The position numbers and the translations under genes are program-made. Below the pieces are notes generated by a model that saw nothing but the letters and a program-made list of their open reading frames with translations, did no database searches and was not told where the DNA came from. From JADCRZ01 sp037718865 (GTDB taxonomy: Bacteria > Bacteroidota > Bacteroidia > Chitinophagales > Chitinophagaceae): a stretch of 64,000 nucleotides of DNA. Location of the stretch: NCBI GenBank assembly GCA_037718865.1, contig JBBJMP010000005.1, forward strand, positions 186,001 through 250,000. Direction: 5' to 3'. Below are positions 8,179 through 17,398 of this stretch, piece after piece; within the stretch, counting starts at the first letter, position 1; every line of letters starts with the position of its first letter.

Positions 8179-9225
8179 ATGACTTTTACCGCCGCACAGA
8201 TAGCATTACTGATTAATGGAAAAGTGGAAGGTCACCCGGATGTCGCCGTTAGTTCTTTTGGAAAGATTGAGGAAGCGCAGCAGGGACAGCTTTCCTTTTT
8301 AGCTAACCCGAAATATGAAGACTACTTATATTCAACCTTAGCCTCCGTTATTATTATTAACGACGCGCAGGAGCTAAAACAACCTATCTCTCCCACCCTG
8401 ATCCGTGTAGCGGATGCATACAGCGCCTTTGCCATCCTGCTTTCAAAGTACCAAAACATGGTTACACAACAGATGCAGGGTATACAGCAACCGTCTTTTA
8501 TTGATAGCACCGTAAAGCTTGGCGAAAATAACTTTGTTGGTGCATTTGCTTATCTCTCCGAGAATGTCATCCTGGGAAACCATGTCAAGATTTTTCCCCA
8601 GGTCTTTATAGGCGTGAACGTTACCATAGGAGACAACACCATCATTTACCCGGGTTGCAAAATATATAATGATTGTGTGCTGGGAAAAAATATTACAGTG
8701 CACGCCGGAACGGTAATTGGAAGCGATGGATTTGGATTTGCCCCTCAATCCGATGGCAGTTTCAAAAAAGTACCCCAAATCGGAAACGTGGTTATCGAAG
8801 ACAACGTTGAAATTGGCGCCAATGCGACCATTGACCGGGCGACCATCGGTTCCACCATTATTAAAGCAGGGGCCAAACTGGATAATTTGATACAGGTGGC
8901 GCATAACGTAGAGGTAGGTAATAATACTGTTATTGCAGCGCAGGCAGGGGTAAGCGGCAGCACCAAGATAGGCAACAATGTAATGATCGGGGGGCAGGCA
9001 GGCCTTGCTGGGCACATACAAATCGCCGATGGCAGCAAGATCAATGGACAAAGCGGCGTTAGCAAGTCCATCAAGATCCCAAATACGGCAGTTACCGGGT
9101 CACCGGCTTTTGATTATACCAGTTCCTTACGCAGCCAGGCACTCAGCCGCAATCTACCTGAAATGGAAAAACGCCTCAAGGCCCTGGAGCAACTGGTAAG
9201 GCAGCTGCTTGAGGAAAAAGTATGA
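8179..9225 (+). CDS. lpxD: UDP-3-O-(3-hydroxyacyl)glucosamine N-acyltransferase LpxD
   Basis: LpxD, 348 aa, adds the second 3-hydroxyacyl chain (from acyl-ACP) to UDP-3-O-acyl-glucosamine, the third step of lipid A synthesis, in the cytoplasm. The N-terminal uridine-binding domain (SFGKIEEAQQGQLSFLANPKY) is followed by a long left-handed beta-helix of hexapeptide repeats from about residue 105. The catalytic His is H242 in VAHNVEVGNN. The C-terminal helix ends in a coiled segment (EMEKRLKALEQLV). Length is normal. It heads the lipid A block with lpxC/fabZ and lpxA. Confidence 0.96.
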   Translation: MTFTAAQIALLINGKVEGHPDVAVSSFGKIEEAQQGQLSFLANPKYEDYLYSTLASVIIINDAQELKQPISPTLIRVADAYSAFAILLSKYQNMVTQQMQGIQQPSFIDSTVKLGENNFVGAFAYLSENVILGNHVKIFPQVFIGVNVTIGDNTIIYPGCKIYNDCVLGKNITVHAGTVIGSDGFGFAPQSDGSFKKVPQIGNVVIEDNVEIGANATIDRATIGSTIIKAGAKLDNLIQVAHNVEVGNNTVIAAQAGVSGSTKIGNNVMIGGQAGLAGHIQIADGSKINGQSGVSKSIKIPNTAVTGSPAFDYTSSLRSQALSRNLPEMEKRLKALEQLVRQLLEEKV

Positions 9226-9257
9226 TATCTTAAAGATGTTCTTTGGCAGTCAAATAG

Positions 9258-9342
9258 GTTTAAGGTTTAAGGTTAGTTGGAAAAGAGTTTCCCGAATCGA
9301 AAATCATCTGCCTTAGAAAACTTTAAACGTTAAACCTTAAAC
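9258..9342. repeat. Iterated-word inverted repeat (GGTTTAA words)
   Basis: The left arm at 9258-9274 repeats GGTTTAA. The right arm at 9326-9342 is its reverse complement at 16 of 17 positions. The 51-nt loop is not repetitive. It fills the spacer between lpxD and the glycosyltransferase gene. Confidence 0.65.
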
Positions 9343-9350
9343 AGCTTCGC

Positions 9351-10220
9351 ATGCAAATCAGCGGTTTCACCTTTGTTCGTAATGCAGTGAAATTCGATTA
9401 CCCGGTGGTAGAGTCCATTACCTCCATCCTTCCGATAGTAGATGAATTTATTGTAAGCGTGGGCAATTCGGAAGACCAGACTCCGGCGCTCATTAGATCT
9501 ATCAATTCTCCCAAAATAAAGATCATTGATTCGGTCTGGGACGATTCGTTAAAAACGGGTGGTAAAGTGCTTGCCGCAGAAACGGATAAAGCATTTGCAC
9601 GTTTGTCAGCCAATTCAGACTGGGCATTTTATCTCCAGGCAGATGAAATACTGCACGAAAGGTATTTGGAAACCATTCAACGGGCCACCAGGAAGTATCT
9701 CAATGATTCCTCCGTAGAAGGCCTGTTATTTAACTACCTGCATTTTTACGGCACTTATGATTATACCGGCGATTCGCGACGCTGGTACAACCGGGAGATC
9801 CGGATCATCAGAAATAATAAAGCGATCAGGTCCTACCTTGATGCTCAGGGCTTCCGGATAAGTGGCCGTAAATTGAGGGTAAAACCGGTAGACGCATGTA
9901 TATATCATTACGGGTGGGTAAAGCCGCCTGAAGTCCAGATGCAAAAAATTTACAACACATTCAATTTCTGGGGTGGAGATGATCTTTCTAAACCGGCAAC
10001 CCGGGAAGATACCTTCAATTATTTAAACGATGCCGACTCATTGGTTAAATTTACAGATTCGCATCCGGAAGTGATGAAAGAACGTATCCGGCAGAAGAAC
10101 TGGGAAGTGGATTTCGACCTGACCCGAAAAAAATTGTCCTTAAAGAATAATCTTTTATACCGCATAGAAAAAATCACCGGGGTACGCTTATTTGACTACA
10201 AGAATTACCGGATTATATGA
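9351..10220 (+). CDS. Glycosyltransferase family 2-like protein
   Basis: A 289-aa GT-A-fold protein opening MQISGFTFVRNAVKFDYPV, typical of a Bacteroidota subgroup of family 2. The nucleotide-sugar region includes DEFIVSVGNSEDQT and the metal-binding acidic motif in LQADEILHE, replacing the classical DxD. The end is basic and lacks membrane segments, so the enzyme is probably cytoplasmic or peripheral. Position between lpxD and lpxC/fabZ suggests work on lipid A core or another envelope glycan. That is inference from context; donor and acceptor are unknown. Confidence 0.82.
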   Translation: MQISGFTFVRNAVKFDYPVVESITSILPIVDEFIVSVGNSEDQTPALIRSINSPKIKIIDSVWDDSLKTGGKVLAAETDKAFARLSANSDWAFYLQADEILHERYLETIQRATRKYLNDSSVEGLLFNYLHFYGTYDYTGDSRRWYNREIRIIRNNKAIRSYLDAQGFRISGRKLRVKPVDACIYHYGWVKPPEVQMQKIYNTFNFWGGDDLSKPATREDTFNYLNDADSLVKFTDSHPEVMKERIRQKNWEVDFDLTRKKLSLKNNLLYRIEKITGVRLFDYKNYRII

Positions 10221-10266
10221 AGGTCAGCATATCTTTGGCTAATCCGGCTTTTTCCACCTGAATAAT

Positions 10267-10274
10267 TATCTTTG
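10267..10274 (+). promoter_or_regulatory. Bacteroidota -7 promoter element for lpxC/fabZ (TATCTTTG)
   Basis: TATCTTTG matches TAnnTTTG and ends 17 nt before the ATG at 10292. It implies that lpxC/fabZ-lpxA-ABC can be transcribed separately from lpxD. Confidence 0.6.
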
Positions 10275-10291
10275 CCCGGAATAAAAATAGC

Positions 10292-11698
10292 ATGGACTTA
10301 AACTTTAACGCGGATAAGCAACATACCTTAGGTACTGAAGTTAGTATTTCGGGTACAGGCTTGCATACGGGCGCAGTTGTGGATATGACCCTGAAACCAG
10401 CTAATCCCGGATCCGGTTACCAGTTTCAACGCCTTGATCTGCCTAATTATCCGGTTATTAAAGCAGATTGCGACCTGGTAACGGAAACGGCACGCGGAAC
10501 GACACTGGAATCTAAAAATGTAAAAGTCCATACTGTTGAACACATATTGGCTGCCTTGGTAGGAATGAGAGTAGATAATGTATTGATAGAGCTTACCGGT
10601 CCGGAGATCCCGATCATGGATGGCAGTTCCCGCCAGTTTACAGAGCTCATTGAAACAGCCGGCGTTATAGAACAGCAGATGGAAAAGATTTGGTATTCCA
10701 TTGATGAAAACATCTACCATTATGACGAGGTAAAACGGGTGGAAATGGTGGCCATGCCTGCAGCTGAATACAGTATCACCACATTGATCGATTTTAATTC
10801 TCCCATACTCGGCACCCAACATGCCGGTTTAAAAAATATGGAGCATTTCAAGGCTGAGATAGCCCCCTGCCGTACATTTTGTTTTTTGCATGAACTGGAA
10901 ATGCTGATTGAAAATAACCTGATCAAGGGAGGAGATGTGAATAATGCCATTGTCATTGTAGACAAGCCGGTGTCTAGAGATGAGATGAGCCGTTTGGAAA
11001 AGGTATTTAAAAGAGAAAAAATGGAGGTAAACAGTGAAGGATACCTGAACAACCTGGAACTCCGTTTTCCCAATGAACCCGCCCGCCATAAATTACTTGA
11101 TGTAGTAGGAGACCTTGCCTTGATCGGTTACCCTATTAAAGCAAAGATCATTGCTAACCGCCCCGGGCATAGCAGCAATGTTGAATTTGCGAGGAAGATA
11201 AAGCAGTACATAAAAAAAATTAAACATGTAAAAAAGGTTCCGGTATATGATCCAAACCAGGAAGCGGTTTATACTACCCGGCAAATTGAACAGACCCTTC
11301 CGCATCGTTATCCATTCCTTTTAGTAGATAAAATCATCGAATTAACCAATAATTACATCGTAGGTATAAAAAACGTAACGTTTAACGAACCGTTCTTTGT
11401 AGGCCACTTTCCCGGCAACCCTGTAATGCCAGGAGTATTACAGATTGAGGCTTTGGCACAGACCGGGGGTATATTGGCTATAAAGTTGCTGGAACACGGT
11501 AAGTATGACACGTATTTCTTAAAAATCGATAATTGCAAATTTAAAAAAATGGTTGTACCAGGCGATACCATGATTCTTCGGATGGAACTTACTGCACCCA
11601 TCAGAAGAGGAATCTGTGAAATGCGGGGAACCGTTTTTGTGGGAAATAAAATTTGTACGGAGGCCGATCTGGTGGCCCAGTTGGTAAAAAAATCATGA
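10292..11698 (+). CDS. lpxC/fabZ: Bifunctional LpxC deacetylase / FabZ dehydratase
   Basis: A 468-aa fusion characteristic of Bacteroidota. The LpxC part (about 1-310) is the zinc deacetylase for the committed step of lipid A synthesis: E83-H84 (EHILAAL), H266 and D270 (RHKLLDVVGD), and the later His in GHSSN. The FabZ part (about 322-468) is the 3-hydroxyacyl-ACP dehydratase of fatty acid elongation, with H372 (GHFPGNPVMPG) and E386. The two activities compete for 3-hydroxyacyl-ACP, so fusion links lipid A and phospholipid supply. The stop overlaps the lpxA start as ATGA. Confidence 0.97.
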   Translation: MDLNFNADKQHTLGTEVSISGTGLHTGAVVDMTLKPANPGSGYQFQRLDLPNYPVIKADCDLVTETARGTTLESKNVKVHTVEHILAALVGMRVDNVLIELTGPEIPIMDGSSRQFTELIETAGVIEQQMEKIWYSIDENIYHYDEVKRVEMVAMPAAEYSITTLIDFNSPILGTQHAGLKNMEHFKAEIAPCRTFCFLHELEMLIENNLIKGGDVNNAIVIVDKPVSRDEMSRLEKVFKREKMEVNSEGYLNNLELRFPNEPARHKLLDVVGDLALIGYPIKAKIIANRPGHSSNVEFARKIKQYIKKIKHVKKVPVYDPNQEAVYTTRQIEQTLPHRYPFLLVDKIIELTNNYIVGIKNVTFNEPFFVGHFPGNPVMPGVLQIEALAQTGGILAIKLLEHGKYDTYFLKIDNCKFKKMVVPGDTMILRMELTAPIRRGICEMRGTVFVGNKICTEADLVAQLVKKS

Positions 11699-12492
11699 TT
11701 CATCCTCATACATATATACACCCTGATGCCAAACTGGCGACCAACGTCAAGGTTGATCCGTTCACCGTTGTTCATCAAAATGTGGAGGTCGGGGAAGGCA
11801 CATGGATAGGCAGTAACGTTACCATTATGGAAGGTGCCCGCATCGGTAAAAATTGCCGGATATTTCCTGGTGCGGTCATCGCAGCCATACCCCAAGATCT
11901 TAAATTTGACGGCGAGGAAACTACCGTGCAGGTAGGTGATAATACCACCATTCGCGAATTCGTTACGATTAACCGGGGAAGCAGGGACCGTTGGACGACA
12001 AGGGTAGGAAATAACTGCCTGATTATGGCCTACAGCCATATTGCACACGATTGCGTAGTCGGCAATCATTGCATTCTTAGCAATAATACTCAAATGGCCG
12101 GTCATGTTGTGTTGGGCGACTGGGTCGTTATCGGCGGTATGGGGGCTATACACCAGTTTGTTCAGATCGGGCAGCACACCTTCATCAGCGGAGGATCATT
12201 GATCGGCAAAGACGTACCTCCTTATATTAAGGCAGGCCATAATCCTTTAAGTTATGCCGGGGTTAACTCCGTTGGTTTAAAGAGAAGGGGGTTCAGCATC
12301 GAACGCATTAATCACATTCTGGATATCTACCGTTGCATCTACAACAAAAAAATGAACACTTCCCAGGCCCTGGAGTTTATTGAGGAAGAACTGCCTGCCA
12401 GTGACGAAAGGGATGAAATTGTAACCTTCATCCGTGAAAGTGGAAGGGGCATCATTAAACGTTATACAAAAGGCAGTGCTGATGATGATTAG
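11695..12492 (+). CDS. lpxA: UDP-N-acetylglucosamine acyltransferase LpxA
   Basis: LpxA, 265 aa, transfers 3-hydroxyacyl from ACP to UDP-GlcNAc, the first step of lipid A synthesis. The start at 11695 (MIHPHTYIHPDAKL) overlaps the lpxC/fabZ stop by ATGA, pointing to translational coupling. A beta-helix of hexapeptide repeats fills residues 1-190, with the catalytic histidine at H118 (IAHDCVVGNHC, equivalent to E. coli H125), GGMGAIHQF, and GLKRRGFS beginning the C-terminal helical domain. Length is normal. Its 3' end overlaps the next gene. Confidence 0.97.
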   Translation: MIHPHTYIHPDAKLATNVKVDPFTVVHQNVEVGEGTWIGSNVTIMEGARIGKNCRIFPGAVIAAIPQDLKFDGEETTVQVGDNTTIREFVTINRGSRDRWTTRVGNNCLIMAYSHIAHDCVVGNHCILSNNTQMAGHVVLGDWVVIGGMGAIHQFVQIGQHTFISGGSLIGKDVPPYIKAGHNPLSYAGVNSVGLKRRGFSIERINHILDIYRCIYNKKMNTSQALEFIEEELPASDERDEIVTFIRESGRGIIKRYTKGSADDD

Positions 12493-13120
12493 CTGCACCA
12501 ATACCGGTAAACGCTTTAACCGTGATTGGATCTTTCGGAACTTCAGCTATGAATTTATCAGCGGAGGCCACTACTCAATTACCGGACCGAACGGCTCGGG
12601 CAAATCCACCCTTTTACAAATCGTAGCAGGAGCGGTTGTGCTTTCTGAAGGTAAGATAGACTATCATACAACGAAGGCAGGAGGCCCCTCCGGAAACAAA
12701 CCACTTGATCCGGAACAAGTATACAATTGTATATCCATTGTGGCCCCTTACCTGGATGTCATAGAAGAAATGACATTGACGGAGTTCCTTGAATTTCACC
12801 AGATCTTCAAACCTTTGTTACCGGGCCTGGATGTTAAAGCCGTCATTTCAAAGATAAGCCTTCAAAAAGCGGCCAATAAACAAATCAGGTATTACTCCAG
12901 CGGAATGAAGCAGCGCGTAAAACTGGCTCAGGCCATATTCTCCGACACTCCCTGTTTGTTACTGGATGAACCCTGTACCAACCTTGATGATACGGGGATC
13001 GAATTGTATCATCAACTAATCGCTGACTATTGTAGGGACCGGCTCGTGATCGTCAGCTCTAACGATAAGCAGGAGTATGATTTCTGCAGCAAGATATTGA
13101 ATATGCTGGATTATAAGTAG
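12482..13120 (+). CDS. ABC transporter ATP-binding protein, orphan
   Basis: A single ABC ATPase domain of 212 aa: Walker A GPNGSGKST, a Q-loop region near VAPYLDVIEEM, signature YSSGMKQRVKLAQA (a diverged LSGGQ), and Walker B LLLDEPCTNLD. Start is 12482 or 12485 (consecutive ATGs), both inside the end of lpxA, so it is co-translated with the lipid A genes. No permease gene adjoins it. A role in moving a lipid or envelope component is suggested by position only. Confidence 0.85.
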   Translation: MMISCTNTGKRFNRDWIFRNFSYEFISGGHYSITGPNGSGKSTLLQIVAGAVVLSEGKIDYHTTKAGGPSGNKPLDPEQVYNCISIVAPYLDVIEEMTLTEFLEFHQIFKPLLPGLDVKAVISKISLQKAANKQIRYYSSGMKQRVKLAQAIFSDTPCLLLDEPCTNLDDTGIELYHQLIADYCRDRLVIVSSNDKQEYDFCSKILNMLDYK

Positions 13121-13131
13121 CCTGTTTTGCT

Positions 13132-13236
13132 GTACGAAGTCTCCAGACTTCGTACTCACTATATTTTTTTAGTCTCAGACTATAGTTGGAAACTATGAAG
13201 AACATAGCTGTACAAAGTCAGAGACTTTGTACAGCT
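13132..13236. repeat. Cluster of perfect palindromes, REP-like
   Basis: Two related hairpins flank smaller ones. The first has 11-bp arms (GTACGAAGTCT, 13132-13142 with 13145-13155, loop CC). The last has 14-bp arms (AGCTGTACAAAGTC, 13206-13219 with 13223-13236, loop AGA). Between them are AGTCT-C-AGACT and ATAGTT-GGA-AACTAT, and a run of seven T at 13164-13170. The shared GTACnAAGTC core indicates one repeat family. It lies between convergent genes and may also act as a two-way terminator. Confidence 0.65.
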
Positions 13237-13267
13237 TAAGACTTTGAACAGCTTGACTTATAAAACC

Positions 13268-14482
13268 TTAACGCTGGCTGGCTATCAGCAAATTCAGATC
13301 TGTAAATTTGAGATCGAACATCTGGCTGAGGTGAAAATCAGTAAGGGAACCCTTAAACAAATATATACTGCTCCGGAGGTGCAACTGGTGCCAGATCAGG
13401 TTTTCAAATCCGCCTTCATCCGAAGCTTCCAGCAATAAAGGCATAAGCACACTACTGATCGCCTGTGACGCAGTTCTGGCAAAGCCGGAAGGTATATTGG
13501 GAACACCGTAATGAATGACGCCGTATTTGGTGAACACGGGGTGTTCGTGCGTAGTTATTTCAGAAGTTTCAAAACAGCCGCCACGGTCAATGCTAACGTC
13601 AATGACCACACTGCCCGGACGCATGTTACTCACCATTTCCTCGGTAACTACGATTGGTGTCCGCCCCGTCTGGGATGCAATGGCTCCTACGGCAATTTCA
13701 CAGGTCTTTAATTGCTTGGCAAGGATTTTAGGCTCCAGCACGCAGGTCCACATACGCTGGCCAATATTATTCTGTAATCGCTTCAGGCGGTAAACACTGT
13801 TATCAAATACTTTCACGGATGCGCCCAGCGCCAGGGCTGCTCTTGCTGCATATTCGCCAACTATGCCCGCACCCAATATGATTACCTTGGTCGGCGGAAT
13901 ACCCGAAATACCTCCAAGCAAAACTCCTTTCCCGTGGTTGGCCGAGCTAAGGTATTGTCCGGCTATCAGCATTACGGCACTACCGGCAATCTCGCTCATG
14001 CTCCGGACGATGGGATAGGTTCCGCTATCGTCTTTGAGATTTTCAAAAGAAAAAGCGGTGATTTTTTTCTCCATCATTTTTTCAAGAAATTCCGATTTCA
14101 TCGCTGACAGGTGAATCGGTGAAACAAGCAATTGGTTATGTTGTAAGAAAGGAAGGTCTTCCTCAACTACCGGTGCACTCTTTACCAATAAGGGCGCTTT
14201 ATATACTTCGCTCTTCTCAAAAACGATCTTGGCCCCTGCTTCACTGTAATCTTTATCGCGGAAATGTGCCGCTTCACCGGCATTATGTTCAATAACCACG
14301 TTGTGGCCGTTACTTACGAGAACACCTACCGCATCCGGAGTCAGGGCGATGCGGTTTTCCTGAAATGCTGTTTCTTTTGGAATTCCTATATGCAGTTGCT
14401 CCCCCTGTGGTTTTACATCTAAAGTCTCTTCTAAGGTTTCATAGCTGAATGAGGTGCTGATCAGAGGTTTGGTTTGAGACAT
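13268..14482 (-). CDS. ald: Alanine dehydrogenase
   Basis: An NAD-dependent alanine dehydrogenase (alanine to pyruvate and ammonia), 404 aa, in the AlaDH/PNT family. Pyruvate-binding residues are in IGIPKETAFQENRIALTP (R and K) and SPIHLSAM; the Rossmann motif is VIILGAGIVGEYAARAA; NAD contacts follow in VFDNSVYRL. The C-terminal GVPNIPSGFARTAS is diagnostic. It has about 30 more N-terminal residues than the standard 370-aa enzyme, with METs only at the far 5' end, so the extension seems real. It lacks the proton-channel domain of transhydrogenase. Confidence 0.9.
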   Translation of the reverse strand: MSQTKPLISTSFSYETLEETLDVKPQGEQLHIGIPKETAFQENRIALTPDAVGVLVSNGHNVVIEHNAGEAAHFRDKDYSEAGAKIVFEKSEVYKAPLLVKSAPVVEEDLPFLQHNQLLVSPIHLSAMKSEFLEKMMEKKITAFSFENLKDDSGTYPIVRSMSEIAGSAVMLIAGQYLSSANHGKGVLLGGISGIPPTKVIILGAGIVGEYAARAALALGASVKVFDNSVYRLKRLQNNIGQRMWTCVLEPKILAKQLKTCEIAVGAIASQTGRTPIVVTEEMVSNMRPGSVVIDVSIDRGGCFETSEITTHEHPVFTKYGVIHYGVPNIPSGFARTASQAISSVLMPLLLEASDEGGFENLIWHQLHLRSSIYLFKGSLTDFHLSQMFDLKFTDLNLLIASQR

Positions 14483-14676
14483 CTTATGAGATTTACTTTT
14501 TTCCTTTTATACTGTTTACGAAGTAAATTTTTTTGGCTTATCAGTGCTTATTACCTGATTTACTGGCATACTGGCAATAAGATTTGTCAGAGCAACACAT
14601 GACCTGATCTTCACCTGGCTGATTAGGTCTGTAAATATGGCTTGTGAAAGTGCACATACGTTTCAACCAAATATAA

Positions 14677-15090
14677 TCAATTATCCCCTATTCGAATGCG
14701 ACGCGTTGATTCATCGATGGCCTCAAGATAAATATGAACGGTATCATCAGGTAAAAGAGAAAAAGCAAGTTCGGGCCATTCTACCAGGCATAAATTTCCC
14801 GAATATAAACTGTCTTCCACACCTGCACGCATAAGCTCTTCGTTGTTTTTTAGCCGGTAAAGATCGATATGTAAGATATTGCCCCGGCTGCCCTTATATT
14901 CATTGATAATTGAATATGTCGGACTACTTACAGCATCTTTCACACCCAGAACCTGGCACATGGCGCGAATAAAGGTTGTTTTACCGGATCCCATGAGACC
15001 ATGAAATGCGATGACCGTTTTCTTGCCTATTATTCCTAATACTTCCCTGGCCACTCCTTCAATCTTATCAAGAGCAACGATTCTTTCCAT
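14677..15090 (-). CDS. tsaE: tRNA threonylcarbamoyladenosine biosynthesis ATPase TsaE
   Basis: TsaE, the small P-loop ATPase that works with TsaB and TsaD to make t6A37 in ANN-decoding tRNAs. Walker A is GLMGSGKTTFIRA, followed by SSPTYSIINEY (switch region) and HIDLYRLKNNEEL, ending with LVEWPE. Length 137 aa from the start at 15090 (MERIVALDK) is standard; an in-frame ATG at 15114 would add eight residues. The neighbours do not include tsaB or tsaD. Confidence 0.94.
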   Translation of the reverse strand: MERIVALDKIEGVAREVLGIIGKKTVIAFHGLMGSGKTTFIRAMCQVLGVKDAVSSPTYSIINEYKGSRGNILHIDLYRLKNNEELMRAGVEDSLYSGNLCLVEWPELAFSLLPDDTVHIYLEAIDESTRRIRIGDN

Positions 15091-15252
15091 GCCGCAAATA
15101 TAATTGGTTGCCATCTATCGAAAAGCATCTTAAAAGCAGGGCTAGCGTTCACTTCGTGCAAAGTGCAACCCCGTTGAGATAATATGCCTGCAAACTGCAA
15201 CAAGGTTGAGATAATATCCGGCTATATTTAAAAATCGCCTAACTGCATATTG

Positions 15253-15260
15253 TAACTTTG
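15253..15260 (+). promoter_or_regulatory. Bacteroidota -7 promoter element for copA (TAACTTTG)
   Basis: TAACTTTG matches TAnnTTTG and ends 20 nt before the copA ATG; copA and recQ would be transcribed from it. Confidence 0.6.
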
Positions 15261-15280
15261 CCGGGTCAAAAAAGGGATTT

Positions 15281-17398
15281 ATGGAAACAGTGAACTGGAA
15301 GGTTGAAGGTATGACGTGCTCAAACTGTGCATTAACCATTTCAAAATATTTGCAGAAACAGGGCCTGCAAAATGTCAGCGTAAATGCTATAGATGGTGAA
15401 GTAAGGTTTGAAACGCCGGAAACGACAAAAGGAGAAAAATGGGTTAAAGGCATCGAGAGCCTTGGATACAAGGTAGTTAATGATGCAACTATCGAAACGG
15501 CCGGTGAAAAAAAGCCGGTAAACAAGTTTTTGCTTTACTTTCTGATCTGTTTGCCCTTTACCGTTATCCTCATGTTACACATGCTGGAGAACTGGATTCA
15601 CATACCCTGGCTGATGAATTCCTGGGTACAGTTTGCGCTCTGTCTACCGGTATATCTGACAGGTATGCATTTTTTTGGAAGAAGTGCGGTTAAAAGCCTG
15701 AGCAATGGAATACCAAATATGAATGTATTGGTAACGCTGGGGGCTACCGCAGCTTTTGTCTATAGCCTGGCGGGCAGTTTGCTTAACCTGGGTGGAGGGT
15801 ATCTCTTTTACGAAACTGCAGCAACCATCATCACATTGGTGTTCCTGGGTAATTATATGGAAGACGCCTCCATAGAATCTACCCAAAAGGCCTTGAACAG
15901 CCTGGCCCGGACGCAAAAAGTGATGGCTAATATGATCGCTTTTGACGAACAGCACAAAGAGCTCATTTTCCCGGTTGAGAATAAGCAATTGCAACCCGGC
16001 GACCTCATACTGATCAGGTCGGGCGAGCAAGTGCCTGCAGATTGTAAGATCTTATGGGGAGATGCGGAAGTAAATGAAGCCATCATTTCGGGAGAAAGCC
16101 TGCCTGTAGAAAAACAGGCTAAAGACAGTCTCATCGGCGGAAGCATGCTTGCTAACGGTTCCGTAAAGGCCCAGGTTACAGCATCTGCAGGCAACTCCGT
16201 TCTTTCCAACATCATAAACCTGGTAAAGAAAGCACAAGGCGATAAACCACCGGTTCAGTTGCTGGCAGACCGTATCAGCTCAATCTTTGTGCCTGTAGTG
16301 ATTGGTATTGCGATAATAACATTCGTGGTTAATTATGTATTATTGTCCGACTTTACTTCTTCTTTAATGCGTAGTATTGCCGTGCTGGTCATTGCTTGCC
16401 CCTGTGCTATGGGACTGGCCACCCCGGCAGCGATTGCCGTTGGCCTTGGCCGTGCTGCACGGAATGGCGTTTTGTTCCGGAATGCAAAAAGCCTGGAGGC
16501 ATTTAAAGAGATCAGACAGGTTGTATTCGATAAAACAGGCACATTAACAACAGGGGATTTCGCCATTTCGGATTTTTGGTTTCACAATACCGAAGCTGCC
16601 GAATTCAAACGCATTATGCATTCCCTGGAAAAATATTCTAACCATCCCATAGCCAGGTCAATCAGCAAAGAGTGGAAAACAAAAGCCGATATCCGCTGGA
16701 AGAAAATTGAGGAGATAAAAGGTTTGGGAATGAAAGGTGAAACGTTTGAAGGAGATATTTACCAGGCAGGTTCATATAAACTGGCTCCCCAAACAGAAGA
16801 TGGCCGTGCTCACAATATTTACGTGCTGAAGAATAACGAACTCCTGGGATGGATAGATGTGGAAGACCAAATACGGCCGGAAGCATCAAAAGTGGTAAAC
16901 TTTTTAAGAAATAAAAACATTAAGACCATTTTGTTAAGCGGTGACCGTTTGGATAGTTGTACCAGACTGGCAAACAAACTAAAGATCGATGAAGTAATGG
17001 CCGAACAGAATCCCGGGCAGAAAATGGAAAAGATCGGGTTGTTAACGGCTATCGCTCCAACGGCTATGATTGGCGACGGCATCAACGATGCGCCTGCCTT
17101 AGCTAAAGCCACAATAGGTATATCTCTAAGTGACGCATCTCAGATTGCGATGCAAACGGCCGATGTGGTGCTGATGAATAACAGCCTGAAGAACCTGCCT
17201 CTGTCTTTAGGACTTGGTAAACATACTTTCATAACCATCAGGCAAAACCTTTTCTGGGCATTTGCCTATAACATAGTGGCTATTCCGGTAGCAGCTTTTG
17301 GCTTGCTTACCCCCGGCATCGCTGCATTGGTCATGGGATTAAGCGATGTTGTGCTTGCCATTAATTCGGTGAGGTTGTTCGTAAAGAAGGTGGTGTGA
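15281..17398 (+). CDS. copA: Copper-translocating P-type ATPase CopA
   Basis: A 705-aa P1B-type ATPase exporting Cu(I). One N-terminal heavy-metal-associated domain carries MTCSNC (CxxC). Membrane segments follow; the metal-translocation motif is C373-P-C375 (ACPCAMGLATP), the phosphorylated Asp is D417 (DKTGTLTTG), the nucleotide domain has SNHPIA (HP motif), and the hinge is MIGDGINDAPALA. NLFWAFAYN and the MxxS-like LVMGLSDVV in the last membrane helices fit the copper subgroup. Its stop overlaps the recQ GTG start. No CsoR- or CueR-type regulator lies next to it. Confidence 0.94.
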   Translation: METVNWKVEGMTCSNCALTISKYLQKQGLQNVSVNAIDGEVRFETPETTKGEKWVKGIESLGYKVVNDATIETAGEKKPVNKFLLYFLICLPFTVILMLHMLENWIHIPWLMNSWVQFALCLPVYLTGMHFFGRSAVKSLSNGIPNMNVLVTLGATAAFVYSLAGSLLNLGGGYLFYETAATIITLVFLGNYMEDASIESTQKALNSLARTQKVMANMIAFDEQHKELIFPVENKQLQPGDLILIRSGEQVPADCKILWGDAEVNEAIISGESLPVEKQAKDSLIGGSMLANGSVKAQVTASAGNSVLSNIINLVKKAQGDKPPVQLLADRISSIFVPVVIGIAIITFVVNYVLLSDFTSSLMRSIAVLVIACPCAMGLATPAAIAVGLGRAARNGVLFRNAKSLEAFKEIRQVVFDKTGTLTTGDFAISDFWFHNTEAAEFKRIMHSLEKYSNHPIARSISKEWKTKADIRWKKIEEIKGLGMKGETFEGDIYQAGSYKLAPQTEDGRAHNIYVLKNNELLGWIDVEDQIRPEASKVVNFLRNKNIKTILLSGDRLDSCTRLANKLKIDEVMAEQNPGQKMEKIGLLTAIAPTAMIGDGINDAPALAKATIGISLSDASQIAMQTADVVLMNNSLKNLPLSLGLGKHTFITIRQNLFWAFAYNIVAIPVAAFGLLTPGIAALVMGLSDVVLAINSVRLFVKKVV

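Noticed and set aside
8443..9051. Long minus-strand frame inside lpxD
   Set aside because: It is antisense to the conserved hexapeptide repeats of LpxD; its product has no export signal, domain or upstream promoter.
11353..12177. Minus-strand frame across lpxC/fabZ and lpxA
   Set aside because: It lies opposite two conserved genes and crosses their ATGA junction; no family features.
13244..13438. Plus-strand frame opposite the alanine dehydrogenase 3' end
   Set aside because: It is antisense to the C-terminal codons of ald and begins within the REP-like region.
14637..14834. Plus-strand 65-aa frame overlapping the tsaE end
   Set aside because: Most of it is antisense to tsaE; no promoter or conserved motif.
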